Shown here: positions 21,707 through 32,806 of the stretch, piece after piece | Numbering within the stretch: the stretch's first letter is position 1 | How the letters are laid out: every line of letters starts with the position of its first letter | Origin: Liquidambar formosana | Lineage: Eukaryota > Streptophyta > Magnoliopsida > Saxifragales > Altingiaceae | Direction: 5' to 3' | NCBI GenBank assembly: GCA_039720395.1 | Contig: CM077823.1 | Span: 13,831,385 to 13,895,384 of the forward strand | Length of the DNA stretch: 64,000 nucleotides | Position numbers and translations under genes: made by a program | The notes under the pieces: model-generated | Told to the model about the DNA's origin: nothing | What the model saw: only the letters and a program-made list of their open reading frames with translations | The model's database searches: none

Positions 21707-23338
21707 TGTCACATCCCATTTTTGGCACCTTAACTAGGACATATCATTTCATGTAGGATTTTGAGTCCTTTTCGAGTCTAGTCTTTTGCATTGAGTTTCT
21801 ATGGCATTAAATATCATGTGTATGAATTTTGAAGTGATTTGGAGTTCATTTCGATGGTCAATAAGAACTTTTGTGACTTTAAGGGCATAATCGTCTTTTA
21901 AGTCGTATATTTTCCATTTGACTTTGGAATGAATCCCGAGTCATTCCCTCGAGTTCATATGAGTACATAGAGTCTATATATAGGTTCAATTTCATAAACT
22001 AATGGTTTAAGATCAATTCGGCTCATAATGGTTCGGGTTAGCTAAAAGACCCTTTCTTGGTTTGCTCAAATTGACTCATAAGACCCAACCAATTTTCTCT
22101 CATTTAACTTCAATTGGGCTTTATTTACATCCTAGATATGTTTAGAAAGATCGAATTTCGATTGGGAAAGCATTTGGTTCGACCTTGTGTACAAACCCAG
22201 CTTAGCGACGGTGAAGCACCATGGTTAACCACCTTTGTAAAACCTAACCATGCACCCATGGTTAAGGATTTTTGTCCTAAAATGCTTAGAAATGTGTTCC
22301 CCTTCGAAACACGGTCGTTTTGGCTTTTATTTCGTCAAAATCGGACTTAATTTGAAAATTTTAGGACTTCTGAAGCAAGTAGGAGTCAAAACCGGAGTGA
22401 AATAAGGAGGACCCTCAGGTAACCATCCGGGGCTGGACGGTCAGCCGTCCAAGCCCAGACAGCTAACCGTCCAAGCCTAGTTGGTCACCCGAGGACTCCG
22501 TCCTCAACTCAAATTCTGACTCTTCTCTCCCTATTTTGACGATTTCTCTGCCATTACCACTTGTTTTCTCTTAGGAGTGTGTAAGTTTGAGTTGATTGAG
22601 TACCAAGAGAGTCTCTAATAGCCCTAGGATCATTGTTTAATGAATTAATCTTAGCCATTGGTTTAGCGGGCAGTTCTCTATATAAAGGACATGATATTCA
22701 GCACATAGGGGGAGGTTAATTGCACTTTACACTTAGAGAGAGAGGGAGCTACGAGTTTGGAGAGCTAGAAGGACATCAAGAGGAGGCTCTTCAACCCCAA
22801 GCAAGCAAGGAAACAAGAAGTTTGAAGACAAGGAAGATTTTACAAGAGGTAATTAAGTACTCTTCATGAATGCTGAACATGGGCTTTCTCCTACTCCTTT
22901 TCCTCCTTCTTTGATGATAGTTCTAGTGCATGATGTAACTCCACATGTTCGGATGATTCAATGCTTATGTGATGTTATATAAATGATTTTGATATGGTTT
23001 ATGGCTTCATATGCTTGATAATCCCCGGTGTACTAAGGATTAGATAGCGTTACTCTTTTTATCCTCTTAAATCATGCATAGTTCATATGTTTAGGTTGCT
23101 GTAATAATTGTCATGAATTGATGCTCGTGTTACTTAATATACATGATATGAATGATATTCATGATGATTTGAGCATGTGTTAGAGTCTTTTCATAGGTTT
23201 TTATGCATAGTTGTGAGATTAGGGTTTCGATAACCCTAAAATCACACAAGTTTCATACAGCATGCTTAGCTTAACTCTGCGAGTAATTTCTCATCATAGT
23301 CATTCAATATATGCTACATATAGTTGAATCATGCTAGG
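21707..23338 (+). repeat. LTR fragment (LTR-A) of a Tat/Ogre-like element
   Basis: It starts TGTCACATCCCATTTTTGGC and is collinear with the first part of the LTRs at 43470 and 60783. It stops after CATGCTAGG, where element 1 begins in the opposite orientation. It includes a degenerate GC-rich palindrome (22410-22496), TATTTTGACG (22531-22541) and a TATA box at about 22678-22686. The rest of this LTR and its element are not found on the other side of element 1. Confidence 0.85.
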
Positions 23339-26300
23339 TGTGAGGACCCGTTTTCTTAATAGGGATTATTACCACTTAATATATGATTAGAGTAGTTAAT
23401 CCCTTCATTTGTTGGATAACCTATATGAACCCTAAAAAAGTAGCCCACAAGGATTTAAAAGGAGTCGCCACCTTATTTTTTAAAGGAAACAAGGAAAACC
23501 CTAAAAAAAGCAGTTTTGTTTTAGGAAAACAAAAGATTGACTCCATGTTTAAAAATGGTAAGGCAAAAAGTCTTTTGGAAACCAAAGATGGTGGATTCGG
23601 AGGCTAAGTTACGATATGGGAAGGTTCTAGGCAAAGCCTATAGGCACCCATATCGCCCTAAATGGTCTCTTAATTTAATTGGGCTAAATCAAAGTCTTTA
23701 ACACACATCAATTAACAGTTATCATCACAAGACAGCATGCATATCATCCATTCATTCATCCATATAAGCAATTAAATCAAAGAAAAACAGAAAAAAGAAA
23801 GAGGGGAGAGAAAACCTAGGATACTTAGTATCCTAGGGCGGACTTGAACCTCACGAAGAGCGCCTACGTACCATGTATGAAAATACATAGATCAAAGTCC
23901 ACGTAGTTCGAAAAGGAATAGGGTTATAACCTAATAGAGGCCTATGGTAAACCCTAAGTTTCCTTTCAAGAAAAACATGGTAAGTTTCCAAAAATAAATG
24001 ACTCTCAAAAGATCTTTAGTAAATACGGAATTTGATAAAGATGGAAACTTTGATTTAAAAAGTATTTTTTTAATGAAAGGAAACTATAAAATCTACCATA
24101 CCCCTCTATTAAGGAATAAACCTAGGAGGGAGAAAGGGAAAGTTTCAAGGAAAGGAAAGAAGGGTGAATTGGGGCACCCTCATACCCTACTTACCTTTAA
24201 GCAAAAGCAACCTGTCAAAATAACCACCCTATTGCATAGGGTAATTATCTTATTTGCAAGATTTCATCTTGCAATAGCCAAAATAACCACCCCACATTGG
24301 TGGGGTAGTTGCACCTGTTGTACCTGTCAAGCACCTGCAATTTGCATGCAAAACACACCAAAAAATACCAACCAACCAAACTAGGTTCCAATCAAGCAAT
24401 TATCATGCTTAAACATAGGCTAACACATGCTCAAAACATCATATTAAGGACAAATAACAAATCTGGACAGAATTGAAAATAAGGCTTAAAATCCTTCACA
24501 AGTCATGTAAACAACACGAATCATAAACTAAAGTAAACCCTAATCCAGCCCTATATGCAATGACATGCAAACAACTCTAAAACTAACTATCATGGATGCA
24601 AAAATATCATAGTTATCTAATATGCAACACACATGCAGCAACTATAAAGAAAAACAAAGAAAAATCCTAAGCTATATTCAACTTTCCTAACACAAGGATG
24701 AATGAAACCCTAGAATCACACTAGTGCATAAAATCCCATGAAATCACTCTAAACCATGCAAAACAGAATATGAACAGCATTCAATCCATGCAAATTAACC
24801 AATAGAATGATCTACACATGATAAAGACATAGGCTTTCACATGAAATAATGCTATTCTAAGCATAAACTCAATTTCAGCATAAGAGAAATCCTAGAATCT
24901 CAACTATGCAGTAAATCACATGGAATAACACCCTAGCATGCTAAACAGCCTATAAACATCATCCTAATCATGCATACTAACTCATAGAAATAGCAAGACA
25001 TGATAAAAATATATGCTTTAACATGAAATCATAGCTATTCAATGCAAAACCCTAGAACAAACTCTAGACACCCTAAAAACACAACTACGCATAAAATCAC
25101 ATGGAATAACATTATATCATGCAAATCCAGCCATACACATTATTCTAATCATGTATTCTAAGCATTAGAAGCATCAACACATGATAAAAACATGAGCTTG
25201 AACATGAAATTATGCTATTCTATGCAAAAAAACCCTAATTTGAATGAAATAGAGAGAAGGTATACCTGTATATAGAACCTTACTGCTGTAGAGTTTGCTT
25301 CTCCTCTTGTGTACTGCTGGAAACACTCTCCTTCAACCCTTTAAGCAAAGCTCCAACCCTCCTTCAAGCTCTCTCTCTCACTCTCTCACTCAAAATTTAG
25401 GTTAAATTACCCTAAGGATGGTTGTCATAGCCTCCAAGTCTTACACATGCCTCCCACTTCAGAAATTGCCTCCCCTATTGCTAAAGTATAAGGGGGTATT
25501 TATAGGGTTTGAGGGAAAACCCTCAATGGTTGGGATTAAAACCCTAGGTATTGATCCAAGGGCTCTTAGAGGTTCCCTTGGGGCTCAAGTAGGTCAAATA
25601 GGGCTGAAAATAGGGTTAAATGGCGGCTGGAGGCGAGCAAATCCGAGGAAATAGGGAGGGAGCCGCGTCAAGACTCAAAAAGGAAAGTGGCTCGGGTGAC
25701 CACCTGGGGCTGGGTGGCTAGCAGCTTGGGCCCAGGCGGCTAGCCGCCCAGGCCTAGGGTGGTCACCCGAGGCCATGTCATCTTCAGCCCAATTTTTTAC
25801 CCTTTCGACTTCTAAATGTGTTTCAGGGCTCAAATCAACTCCGATTTTGACAAAACGAAAGCCAAAACGACCGTGTTTCGAAGGAGAATGTAATATGAGT
25901 CACTTGAGGGCAAGAAACCCTAGCCATGGCTGCATAGTTGGGTCCTACAAAGGCGGTTAACCGCTATGCCTCACCATCGCTTAGCTTAAGTATGCACATA
26001 AGGTCGCACCGAATGCTTTCCAATTCGAAATTCAACCTCCCTAAACACATTTGGGGATGAAATTAAGACTAATCAAAGTTAAATGAGTAGTCATAGAGTG
26101 AAAATCATGAGCCGATTCGAGCTAACCCGAAATAGGTCTCTTAACCAACCTGAGCCTTATTGAGCCATTCTAATCCCAAACCTTCAATTCATCGAATTGA
26201 ACCCATAAATACCTCAAATGCATCCATATAAACTCTAATTGACAACTTGGAGATCATTTCAAGGTCAAATGGAAAGTTTGTGATCAAAAAGACGATTATG

Positions 26301-26479
26301 CCCCTCAAGTCACAAAAGTTCTTATTAACCCTCAAGATCAACTCCAAATCGAATCAGAATTCATACACACCATCCTCAGGACCCTAAAAGCTCAATGCAA
26401 AAGACTAGACTCGAAAAGGAAACAAAAAGACACATGCAATGACAAACCCTAGCTAAGGTGGCAAAAATGGGGTATAACA
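23339..26479 (-). repeat. Element 1 left (3') LTR
   Basis: It ends (minus-strand start) with the complement of GGGGTATAACA. The U3 shows a degenerate GC-rich palindrome at about 25691-25773 and a CTATAAATACCCCC TATA region near 25493-25506. The first 110 bp (23339-23448) differ strongly from the right LTR, and many substitutions are seen throughout, so the two may come from different insertions. Confidence 0.8.
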
Positions 26480-26491
26480 GAAGCCCCTCAT
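26480..26491 (-). promoter_or_regulatory. Element 1 polypurine tract
   Basis: ATGAGGGGCTTC on the minus strand directly precedes the 3' LTR and would prime plus-strand DNA synthesis. Confidence 0.6.
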
Positions 26492-26660
26492 TGGTGAGCA
26501 AGTTTCACTTGCGAACCAATGACCAAAAGAACAACCCATTTTTGCCCGGGAAATTGATTTCATCAAGACCCAGTGGGGAAAAGACAGCGATCATATCATT
26601 GAATTCTTAGAATTCATCATACACAAACACAAAGGTACTCCTCATAAGTTCTACAGAACT

Positions 26661-26879
26661 CTTCTCATACTGTATACCAGTTGCACTGGGAGGTAAGATG
26701 AGGTATCCACAGCTTTCATTGAACTACGTTCGATAAAAGCTCTTCTCATACTACACCAGTCATGTTGGTGAATAATACGAGGTATCCATAGCTTACACCG
26801 AATTTGCGTTCAATGAAAGGTCTTCTCATACTACACCAATGGCTCTGGTGAATAATACAAGGTATCCATGCCATCAAGG
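26661..26879. repeat. Element 1 tandem repeat family I, ~80-bp unit, 3 copies
   Basis: Units start at CTTCTCATAC (26661, 26742, 26822) and contain a small inverted repeat whose stem differs between copies: CCAGT-TGC-ACTGG, then CACCA/TGGTG stems with seven-base loops. It lies in the 3' untranslated region of the element. Confidence 0.8.
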
Positions 26880-27450
26880 CTATCTCAAAACATGAGAAAG
26901 ATACATCCTTCTCATATTCAAATCATCAAGGTCATCATTCAAATATCATAGCATGAGAAAGATCACGTCTATCTTATGTTCAAACCATCAAGGTTATCAT
27001 TCAAATGTCAAGGTAATCACATAACACGAGAAAGATCACATCCTTCTCCTGCTCAAATCATCAAGGTAAACACATACCACGGGAAAGATTGCATCTTTCA
27101 AACTATTCAAGATAAACGTGTAACATGAGAAAGATTGCATCCTTCTCATATCAAAATTCTCAAGGTGAACACATAGTATGAGAAAGATCGCGTCCTTCTC
27201 ATATTCAAACCGTCAAGGTAAACACAAATCATGGGAAAGATTGCATCTTTCAAGCTATCAAGGTAATCATGTAATATGAGAAAGATTGCATCTTTCTTAT
27301 GTCAAACTCTCAAGGTGAACACATAATATGAGAAAGATCGCGTCTTTCTCATATTCAAACCATCAAGGTAAACACAAATCATGGGAAAGATTGCATCTTT
27401 CAAGTCATCAAGGTAAGCACATAACATGAGAAAGATTGCATCCTTCTCTC
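26880..27450. repeat. Element 1 tandem repeat family II, ~50-bp monomers with a 151-bp higher-order unit
   Basis: Monomers read roughly CATGAGAAAGATTGCATCC then TCAAGGTAA. Three monomer types (GAAAGATTGCATCC, GAAAGATCGCGTCC, GGGAAAGATTGCATC) repeat in the same order from 27120 and from 27271, giving a 151-bp higher-order period. Hypervariable tandem repeats before the 3' LTR are known for Tat elements and can seed satellites. Confidence 0.8.
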
Positions 27451-27917
27451 ACTAAGTCATCAAGACAAAGGTAAGCTTCTACTTACCAACACTCAACAAG
27501 TTCACCAAGTCATCTCACATGGAGGCTATTCATGCCTCAACTCAAATATCAACTCATGTAGGAGACATATTCATCTCATGAAAGCAATCATTCACATGCA
27601 TATAGGGAAGGTATCTTTATCCCAAATGACAACGAATCATAGTGACATAGGAGGGAATTCATCCCAAATGATCAAAAATCATATGCATAGAGAGGGTTGT
27701 TCAACCCTACTAGCATGCCATGCCCACACAAGGGCCACCAATGCAATCTATTTCAAAACCATTTCATGTCAAACAATATCAAGATATTCACTCATTTTCC
27801 AACTCAAAATAAGCTTGAGATTGCATCTCAAAGAAGCTTCAAAGGCGCGAATAGGCGAGCAAAGGCCAATCAACGGCAAAATAGGGCAAAACTGGGCGAA
27901 ACAAAGCGGCGGCCTCG

Positions 27918-27989
27918 GGTGACCACCTAGGCCTGGGCGGCTAGCCGCCTGGGCCCAGGCGGCTAGCCGCCCAGGCCTAGGTGGTCACC
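27918..27989. repeat. Perfect 72-bp GC-rich palindrome
   Basis: The two 36-base halves are exact reverse complements, centred on GGGCCC at 27951-27956. Each half contains the smaller palindrome GGCGGCTAGCCGCC plus AGGCCT and CCTAGG. It lies 190 bp upstream of the antisense ORF start. Degenerate versions occur in the LTRs and upstream of the antisense ORF of element 3. Confidence 0.95.
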
Positions 27990-28019
27990 TGAGCCTGAAG
28001 CGGTGTTTCGCCTGTTTTT

Positions 28020-28110
28020 AGGAAACTTCCTATTTTGACGGAATTTCTCCTTCCAAAACACGGATTTCCGAATTTTTTCCTATAAAAGCACATCCAAGGG
28101 GTCTCAAACC
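28020..28110 (+). promoter_or_regulatory. Putative promoter of element 1 antisense ORF
   Basis: Downstream of the palindrome come TATTTTGACGG (28031-28041) and a TATA box CCTATAAAAGC (28079-28089), about 93 bp before the ATG at 28179. The same order of palindrome, TTTTGACGG and TATA is seen before the element 3 antisense ORF and in LTR-A, which supports a real transcription start. Confidence 0.55.
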
Positions 28111-28178
28111 CTACTTACATTCATTAAGAGCAAGTTAAGGAAGCCCTAGACAAGTTCTTAAGTGATTTTCTGAAAGTT

Positions 28179-29423
28179 ATGAGTGCGGAGGCAAGGAAGG
28201 AGTTCAAGCGCTACTACTTGGATCCATTATTCTCTTTGATGCATGTGAAGCTTGAAACCACTCTTCTTACTGCTGCTTCATACTTTTGGGATCCCCAACT
28301 TCATGTATTCCGTTTCAACTATGAAGAGCTATGCCTAACAATGGAGGAATTTTGTGCTTTGTATGGAGTTTTACCTGTAGGACTTTTCATCCTCCCTACT
28401 CCACACTCAAGTTACCTGATTTCCTTCTCCAACTTCCTTGGGATTTCTCAATAAGAGGTCTCCATATTTGTGAAGGACTACATGGTGAATCTCATGGAAA
28501 TAGCAACTTCCTTTTTGGCTCATGATAGCAAAGGTACCCTGAATTTCAACCTTACTACTCAACATACTCTTACTTTTTACTTGATTGGTCGCTTCCTTAT
28601 CTCCATGGGGACTCTCTATGTCCCTATTCAAATATGTGAACTGATTCCTTTTCTTCTTGAACATAATAACCTGATTCCCATGGTGCTAGCTGAAACCCTC
28701 AATAGCTTAGACAAAGTTCATGATAACCCACAAGCCCCATTAGGAGGGAGCCCCATTCTGCTGCAAATGTGGCTTCTCGAAAGGCTTAACTTCTTATCTC
28801 CTGCCACCATTAACTCATACAAACCCCAACATTATTGTTGCTGTCGAGTTGAACTCCCTGGTCAATTTTCTTTGAGGGAATGGTTGGGCTACTTTCAAAC
28901 ACTCTCATGGCGAAACATTAAGTGGTTTATCTTCATATGGGGATGCAAGGAACAAATTCTTCTCCGAAATTCTAGGTGTGCTATGGTCAAGCTCATAGGG
29001 TTGAGATCAACTTCATTCTATTGGACTTCAAGAATCCTTCGTCAGATGGGTGCCATGCAAACCATACCTGTTTCTGTGGTATTTGATCATTCTGTTGAAC
29101 CTGTGGGCCCCACGATGGTTAAGTGGGCCAAGACTAGATGGACTGACCAGCTGAAACTGACTCGAGTTGAAAACGCTGATGGGCCTTATGTCATGAGCCC
29201 TGAATACAAGACATGGTTGAAGACTAGCTTGGGTGAAAGAGAAACCCTATGCAGGGAAAGGATTTATGACCTTATCAAGGACACAAGACTTGGATTTTGC
29301 AGGGAATACATTCTGGAAGCTGTGGAAGCAGTACATGCTCATGACTTGCGAAAGAAGCGAAGACTTGAAAGAAAAGAGAAGAAAGCAAACCAAGAGACTC
29401 TGAAGAAGAACAAAAGGACTTGA
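28179..29423 (+). pseudogene. Element 1 antisense accessory ORF, plant-mobile-domain/DUF7745-like
   Basis: About 414 codons, antisense to gag-pol, open except for one stop at 28452-28454 between GISQ and EVSIFVKDYM. The N-terminal part has YFWDPQLHVFRFNYEELC then TMEEFCALYGV, the aromatic FWD...ELCPT..EF block typical of plant-mobile-domain and related DUF7745 proteins. The middle has MWLLERLNF and WRNIKWFIFIWGC. The C-terminus is very basic (KKRRLERKEKKANQETLKKN). Plant-mobile domains occur in host nuclear proteins and in TE accessory genes; the role in Tat elements is unknown. A homologue with similar length and break pattern is at 54382-55679. Confidence 0.65.
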
Positions 29424-29609
29424 ATACTTGAAGAATAGGATATCTATGGCATGTCAATAGTTCTTTATTTAACACCAATAAATTGCTTTGTCAATCAATT
29501 AGTTCTAAATGAATTGCCAATAATAATTTAATTTTGAGATTTGTTGTTGTGGTGTTGTTTGGACAGCACCCAAGGTAACTTTATGGGTTGCCTACGTATT
29601 CCCATCCTT

Positions 29610-29642
29610 TTTTCTTTTTTTTTTTTCTTCTTTTTTTTTTTA
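29610..29642 (-). other. Polypurine tract (sense strand) between convergent pol and antisense ORF
   Basis: On the element's sense (minus) strand this is an A/G-only run. The corresponding position in element 3 (54119-54198) is also an A/G-only run, flanked by the same GGGGAATCAGG-like and TACGTAGGC-like words. It could be an internal plus-strand primer, a transcription barrier or simple low-complexity DNA. Confidence 0.55.
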
Positions 29643-29724
29643 GGAATGGGGAATCAGGCCCTCGTAGTTCAAATGCCTTAACTTTTGCCTAGGCCGCCCT
29701 TATGGGTTTTCAATCTAGCAGGCC

Positions 29725-32627
29725 TTACACATAATACTTCTTCAATTGATCCAAATTGGTAGGACAAGCGAACTCAATTCCATCCAAATCCATGAAGCGA
29801 ACAGCCCCTGCTGGCAATATCTCTTTAATGACATACGGGCCACCCCAACTTAGCTTGAACTTTCCTCGTGGATCAAAAATTGGAGCTCTAATTTCTTTCA
29901 ACACCAAATCTCCTCTCTTCAAACCTCGGTCTTTGACATGCTTGTTGAATGCTTTTGCAACCCTTCGCTGATATCCCTGCACATGGTACAAGGCCCTCAA
30001 TCGCCTTTCATCGAGCAATGCCAACTCATCATAACGGTTCTTAACCCAATCTGCTTCTGCTATCTGACTCTCCATGGCAACCCGTAATGACGGTACCTCC
30101 AACTCAATAGGCAAAACAGCCTCCATCCCATACACCAAAGAATAAGGGGTAGCCTCTGTTGACGATCTCACGGATGTTCTATAGCCCCACAAGGCTAAGG
30201 GTAACTTCTCATGCCAATCAGTGTAAGTGTCAGCTGTCTTCTGTAGTATCTTCTTAACATTCTTGTTGGCGGCCTCTACTGCTCCGTTAGTCTGCGGGCG
30301 ATAAGGGGAGGATAGATGGTGCACTATGTTGTATTTCTGCAAAAATTCCTTGGTTTCCTTCTGAAAGTGCTAACCATTGTCTGAAATAATCTCATGGGGT
30401 ACCCCTATCTATAAATAATGTTGAGCTGTATGAATTACGCTACCTTCTTGGCATTCAGGGTCCTGAAAGATGCTGCCTCTACCCACTTAGTCAAGTAATC
30501 AATAGCTACCAAGATGTATTCATGCCCATTGGAGGCTTTCGGCTTAATCTGCCCAATTATATCTATTCCCCACACTGCAAAAGGCCATGGCGACGACATG
30601 CTTGTTAAAGGCATGGAAGGCAAGTGTTGTCCATTAGCAAAGACCTGACACTTATGACACTTCTTGACATGTGCATGGCAATCTCTCTCCATTGTAGACC
30701 AATAGTAACCCAACCTCATGATTTTCTTAGCTAGCATTTAACCATTCATGTGCGGTGCTCCAACTCCTTCATGAATTTCACTAAGAAGACGTTCGGCTTC
30801 TTCTTCGGTGACACACAACAGATGGACCCCATCGTATGACCTCCGGTATAGCTTTCCTCCACACAAAACATAGTGACTTGCCAACCTCCTTAGTGTTCTC
30901 CTATCAACACGGGATGCTCCTTCCAGATATTCCCTTTCCTCAATGAATTTCATGATGTCATGGTACCAAGGATGGCCATCCTTCACCTCTCTTTCTCGAA
31001 TAGAGCAGCAGTACACAGGTTTTTCTCTACATTCTATCACCAACGGTTTTACATTCCCACCATCCGGGATTTCCACCATAGAAGCTAGAGTTGCCAAAGC
31101 ATCGGCGAACTGATTCTTATTTCTCGACAAGTAATTAAACTCTATTTCCACAAATTCCTTAGTCAAGGCTTCTAAGTAAGCATGATACGGCAGCAGCTTT
31201 TCATCACGAGTCTTCCACTCCCCCTTTATCTGGCAAATAATCAGTGCTGAATCTCCGAAAACCTCTAACTCTTTGATCCCCAATTCTAGCGCGGCTTCCA
31301 ACACAAGGATGCAGGCTTCATACTCGGCAATGTTGTTGGTTGCTTCAAACCCTAACTTAACCGCCAAGGGTGTGAATGCTTCTTCAGGTGAGACCAGTAG
31401 AACTCCTACCCCAAACCTTCTCTTATTTGCAGTTCCATCGAAGTATACCTTCCAGACCTTCTTTCTAATTTCCAGGACATCCTCATCGGGGAATTGATCA
31501 TTGAATTGTTCTGATAACGCCACAGGGCAGCTAGCCAAGTAATCTGCAATGATACTTCCTTTTACTGACTTCTGTGTTACATACTTTATGTCGAATTCAT
31601 TGAGAAGAATCGACCAACGAGCAGTTCTGTAGGACAAGACCGGCCTTTTTATCAAATACTTCAGTGGATCTATACGATTTATCAAGAAAACCTCATATGA
31701 CATCATATAATAACGGAGTTTCTGAGTTGCCCATACCAAAGCCACACAAGCCTTCTCTACGGCATTGTACTTCACCTCATAGTTCGTCATCTTTTTGCTT
31801 AGGTAATAAATGGCATTCTCCTTCTTTGACCCCTTGAGGTACTGAGCTAGCATAGCTTCCATCGCAGTTTCAGTGACCATCAAGTATAACAATAACGGCT
31901 CACCTTGTCGCGGAGGAACTAGAATCGGTGGATTACTCAAATACCTTTTAATGGTCTCAAAAGCTTCTTGACATTCTCCGTTCCATACCTTTGGCACACC
32001 CTTCTTAAGTAACTTGAAAATCGGCTCACACACCATAGTTAAATTAGCGATGAACCTGTTTATATACTGAATTCTCCCCAAAAACCCTCGAATCTGCTTT
32101 TCTGTGTTAGGCGGCTCCACTTCTACAATGGCCTTGATTTTCCCTGGATCAACCTTGATTTTCCATCCTTTTTAGGCACGGGAACTATATTGGATAACCA
32201 CTCGGGATACTCCACAACCTGTAGGAACCCCGCATCGAGTTGCTTGGTTACTTCCTCCTTTACCTTCAATGCCCACTCGGGTTTCAATCTTCTCAATTTT
32301 TGCTTTACCGGCTTTTTAAGGGGATTGGTGGGGATGAAGTGCTGCACAATGTCTGGATCTATGCCGAGCATGTCTTCATAAGACCATGCAAAGGCTGTTA
32401 TGTTGGCCTTTAAGAGGGCTATCAGCTTTTCTTTTTCAAGTGGTGAAAGGGTTATCCCAATTTTAATTATCTTTGGCAATTCATTTGTCCCTAAATTGAT
32501 TGATTCCAATTCATCCATGTTAGGTTCGGTGACACCCCTTTTCCTTCGCTCGACGAGCTCCGGGGGGACGTCATTCCTAGGATCTATATCCATGCCATAA
32601 ATATCCATAGAAGAGAGAAAAGAAACA
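29725..32627 (-). pseudogene. Element 1 pol: deleted reverse transcriptase, two RNase H domains, integrase
   Basis: The start region (SSMDIYGMDIDPRNDVPPEL) and the polymerase N-terminus run to VPVPKKDGK near 32150. They jump directly to VDPGKIKAI-like sequence (about 32140), so roughly 500 bp including the YVDD catalytic box are missing. The gypsy RNase H (31900-31500) is followed by an archaeal-type RNase H (31470-31080: VYFDGTANKRRFGVGVLLVS, NNIAEYEAC, VFGDSALIICQIKGEW, NQFADALATLAS). The integrase zinc finger (EIHEGVGAPH...CHKCQ) and core follow, with stops near 30736, 30433 and 30350. Dual RNase H is characteristic of the Tat lineage. Confidence 0.85.
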
Positions 32628-32806
32628 TTGCAAGCAAACAATGTATAAAAGAAACATACTTCATTAAAGGATCAAACAAAAAGACACAAACTTGAAAAGG
32701 AAACAAAATTTGGTGCCACAACTACGAAACGATTCCTAACTCCACAAAGTGGGATAGGCGGACACACTTTATTGAAAGCAGGAAAGACTCTAACTAAGGA
32801 ACCTAC
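32628..32806 (-). other. Element 1 gag-pro/pol intron with a mutated acceptor
   Basis: The donor AGCTT/GTAGGT is intact. The acceptor, GCAG in elements 2 and 3, reads GCAA here (32628-32631). Removing this kind of intron would bypass the stop of gag-pro and continue in frame into pol, as described for Ogre elements. This copy would be impaired in making Gag-Pol. Confidence 0.6.

Noticed and set aside
26880..27450. Regular repeats resembling a CRISPR array
   Set aside because: Repeat and spacer are not distinct, the units diverge gradually, and the position is the 3' region of a plant retrotransposon.
28179..29423. Antisense ORF considered as an independent host gene
   Set aside because: A homologue sits at the same place and orientation in element 3, so it belongs to the element.
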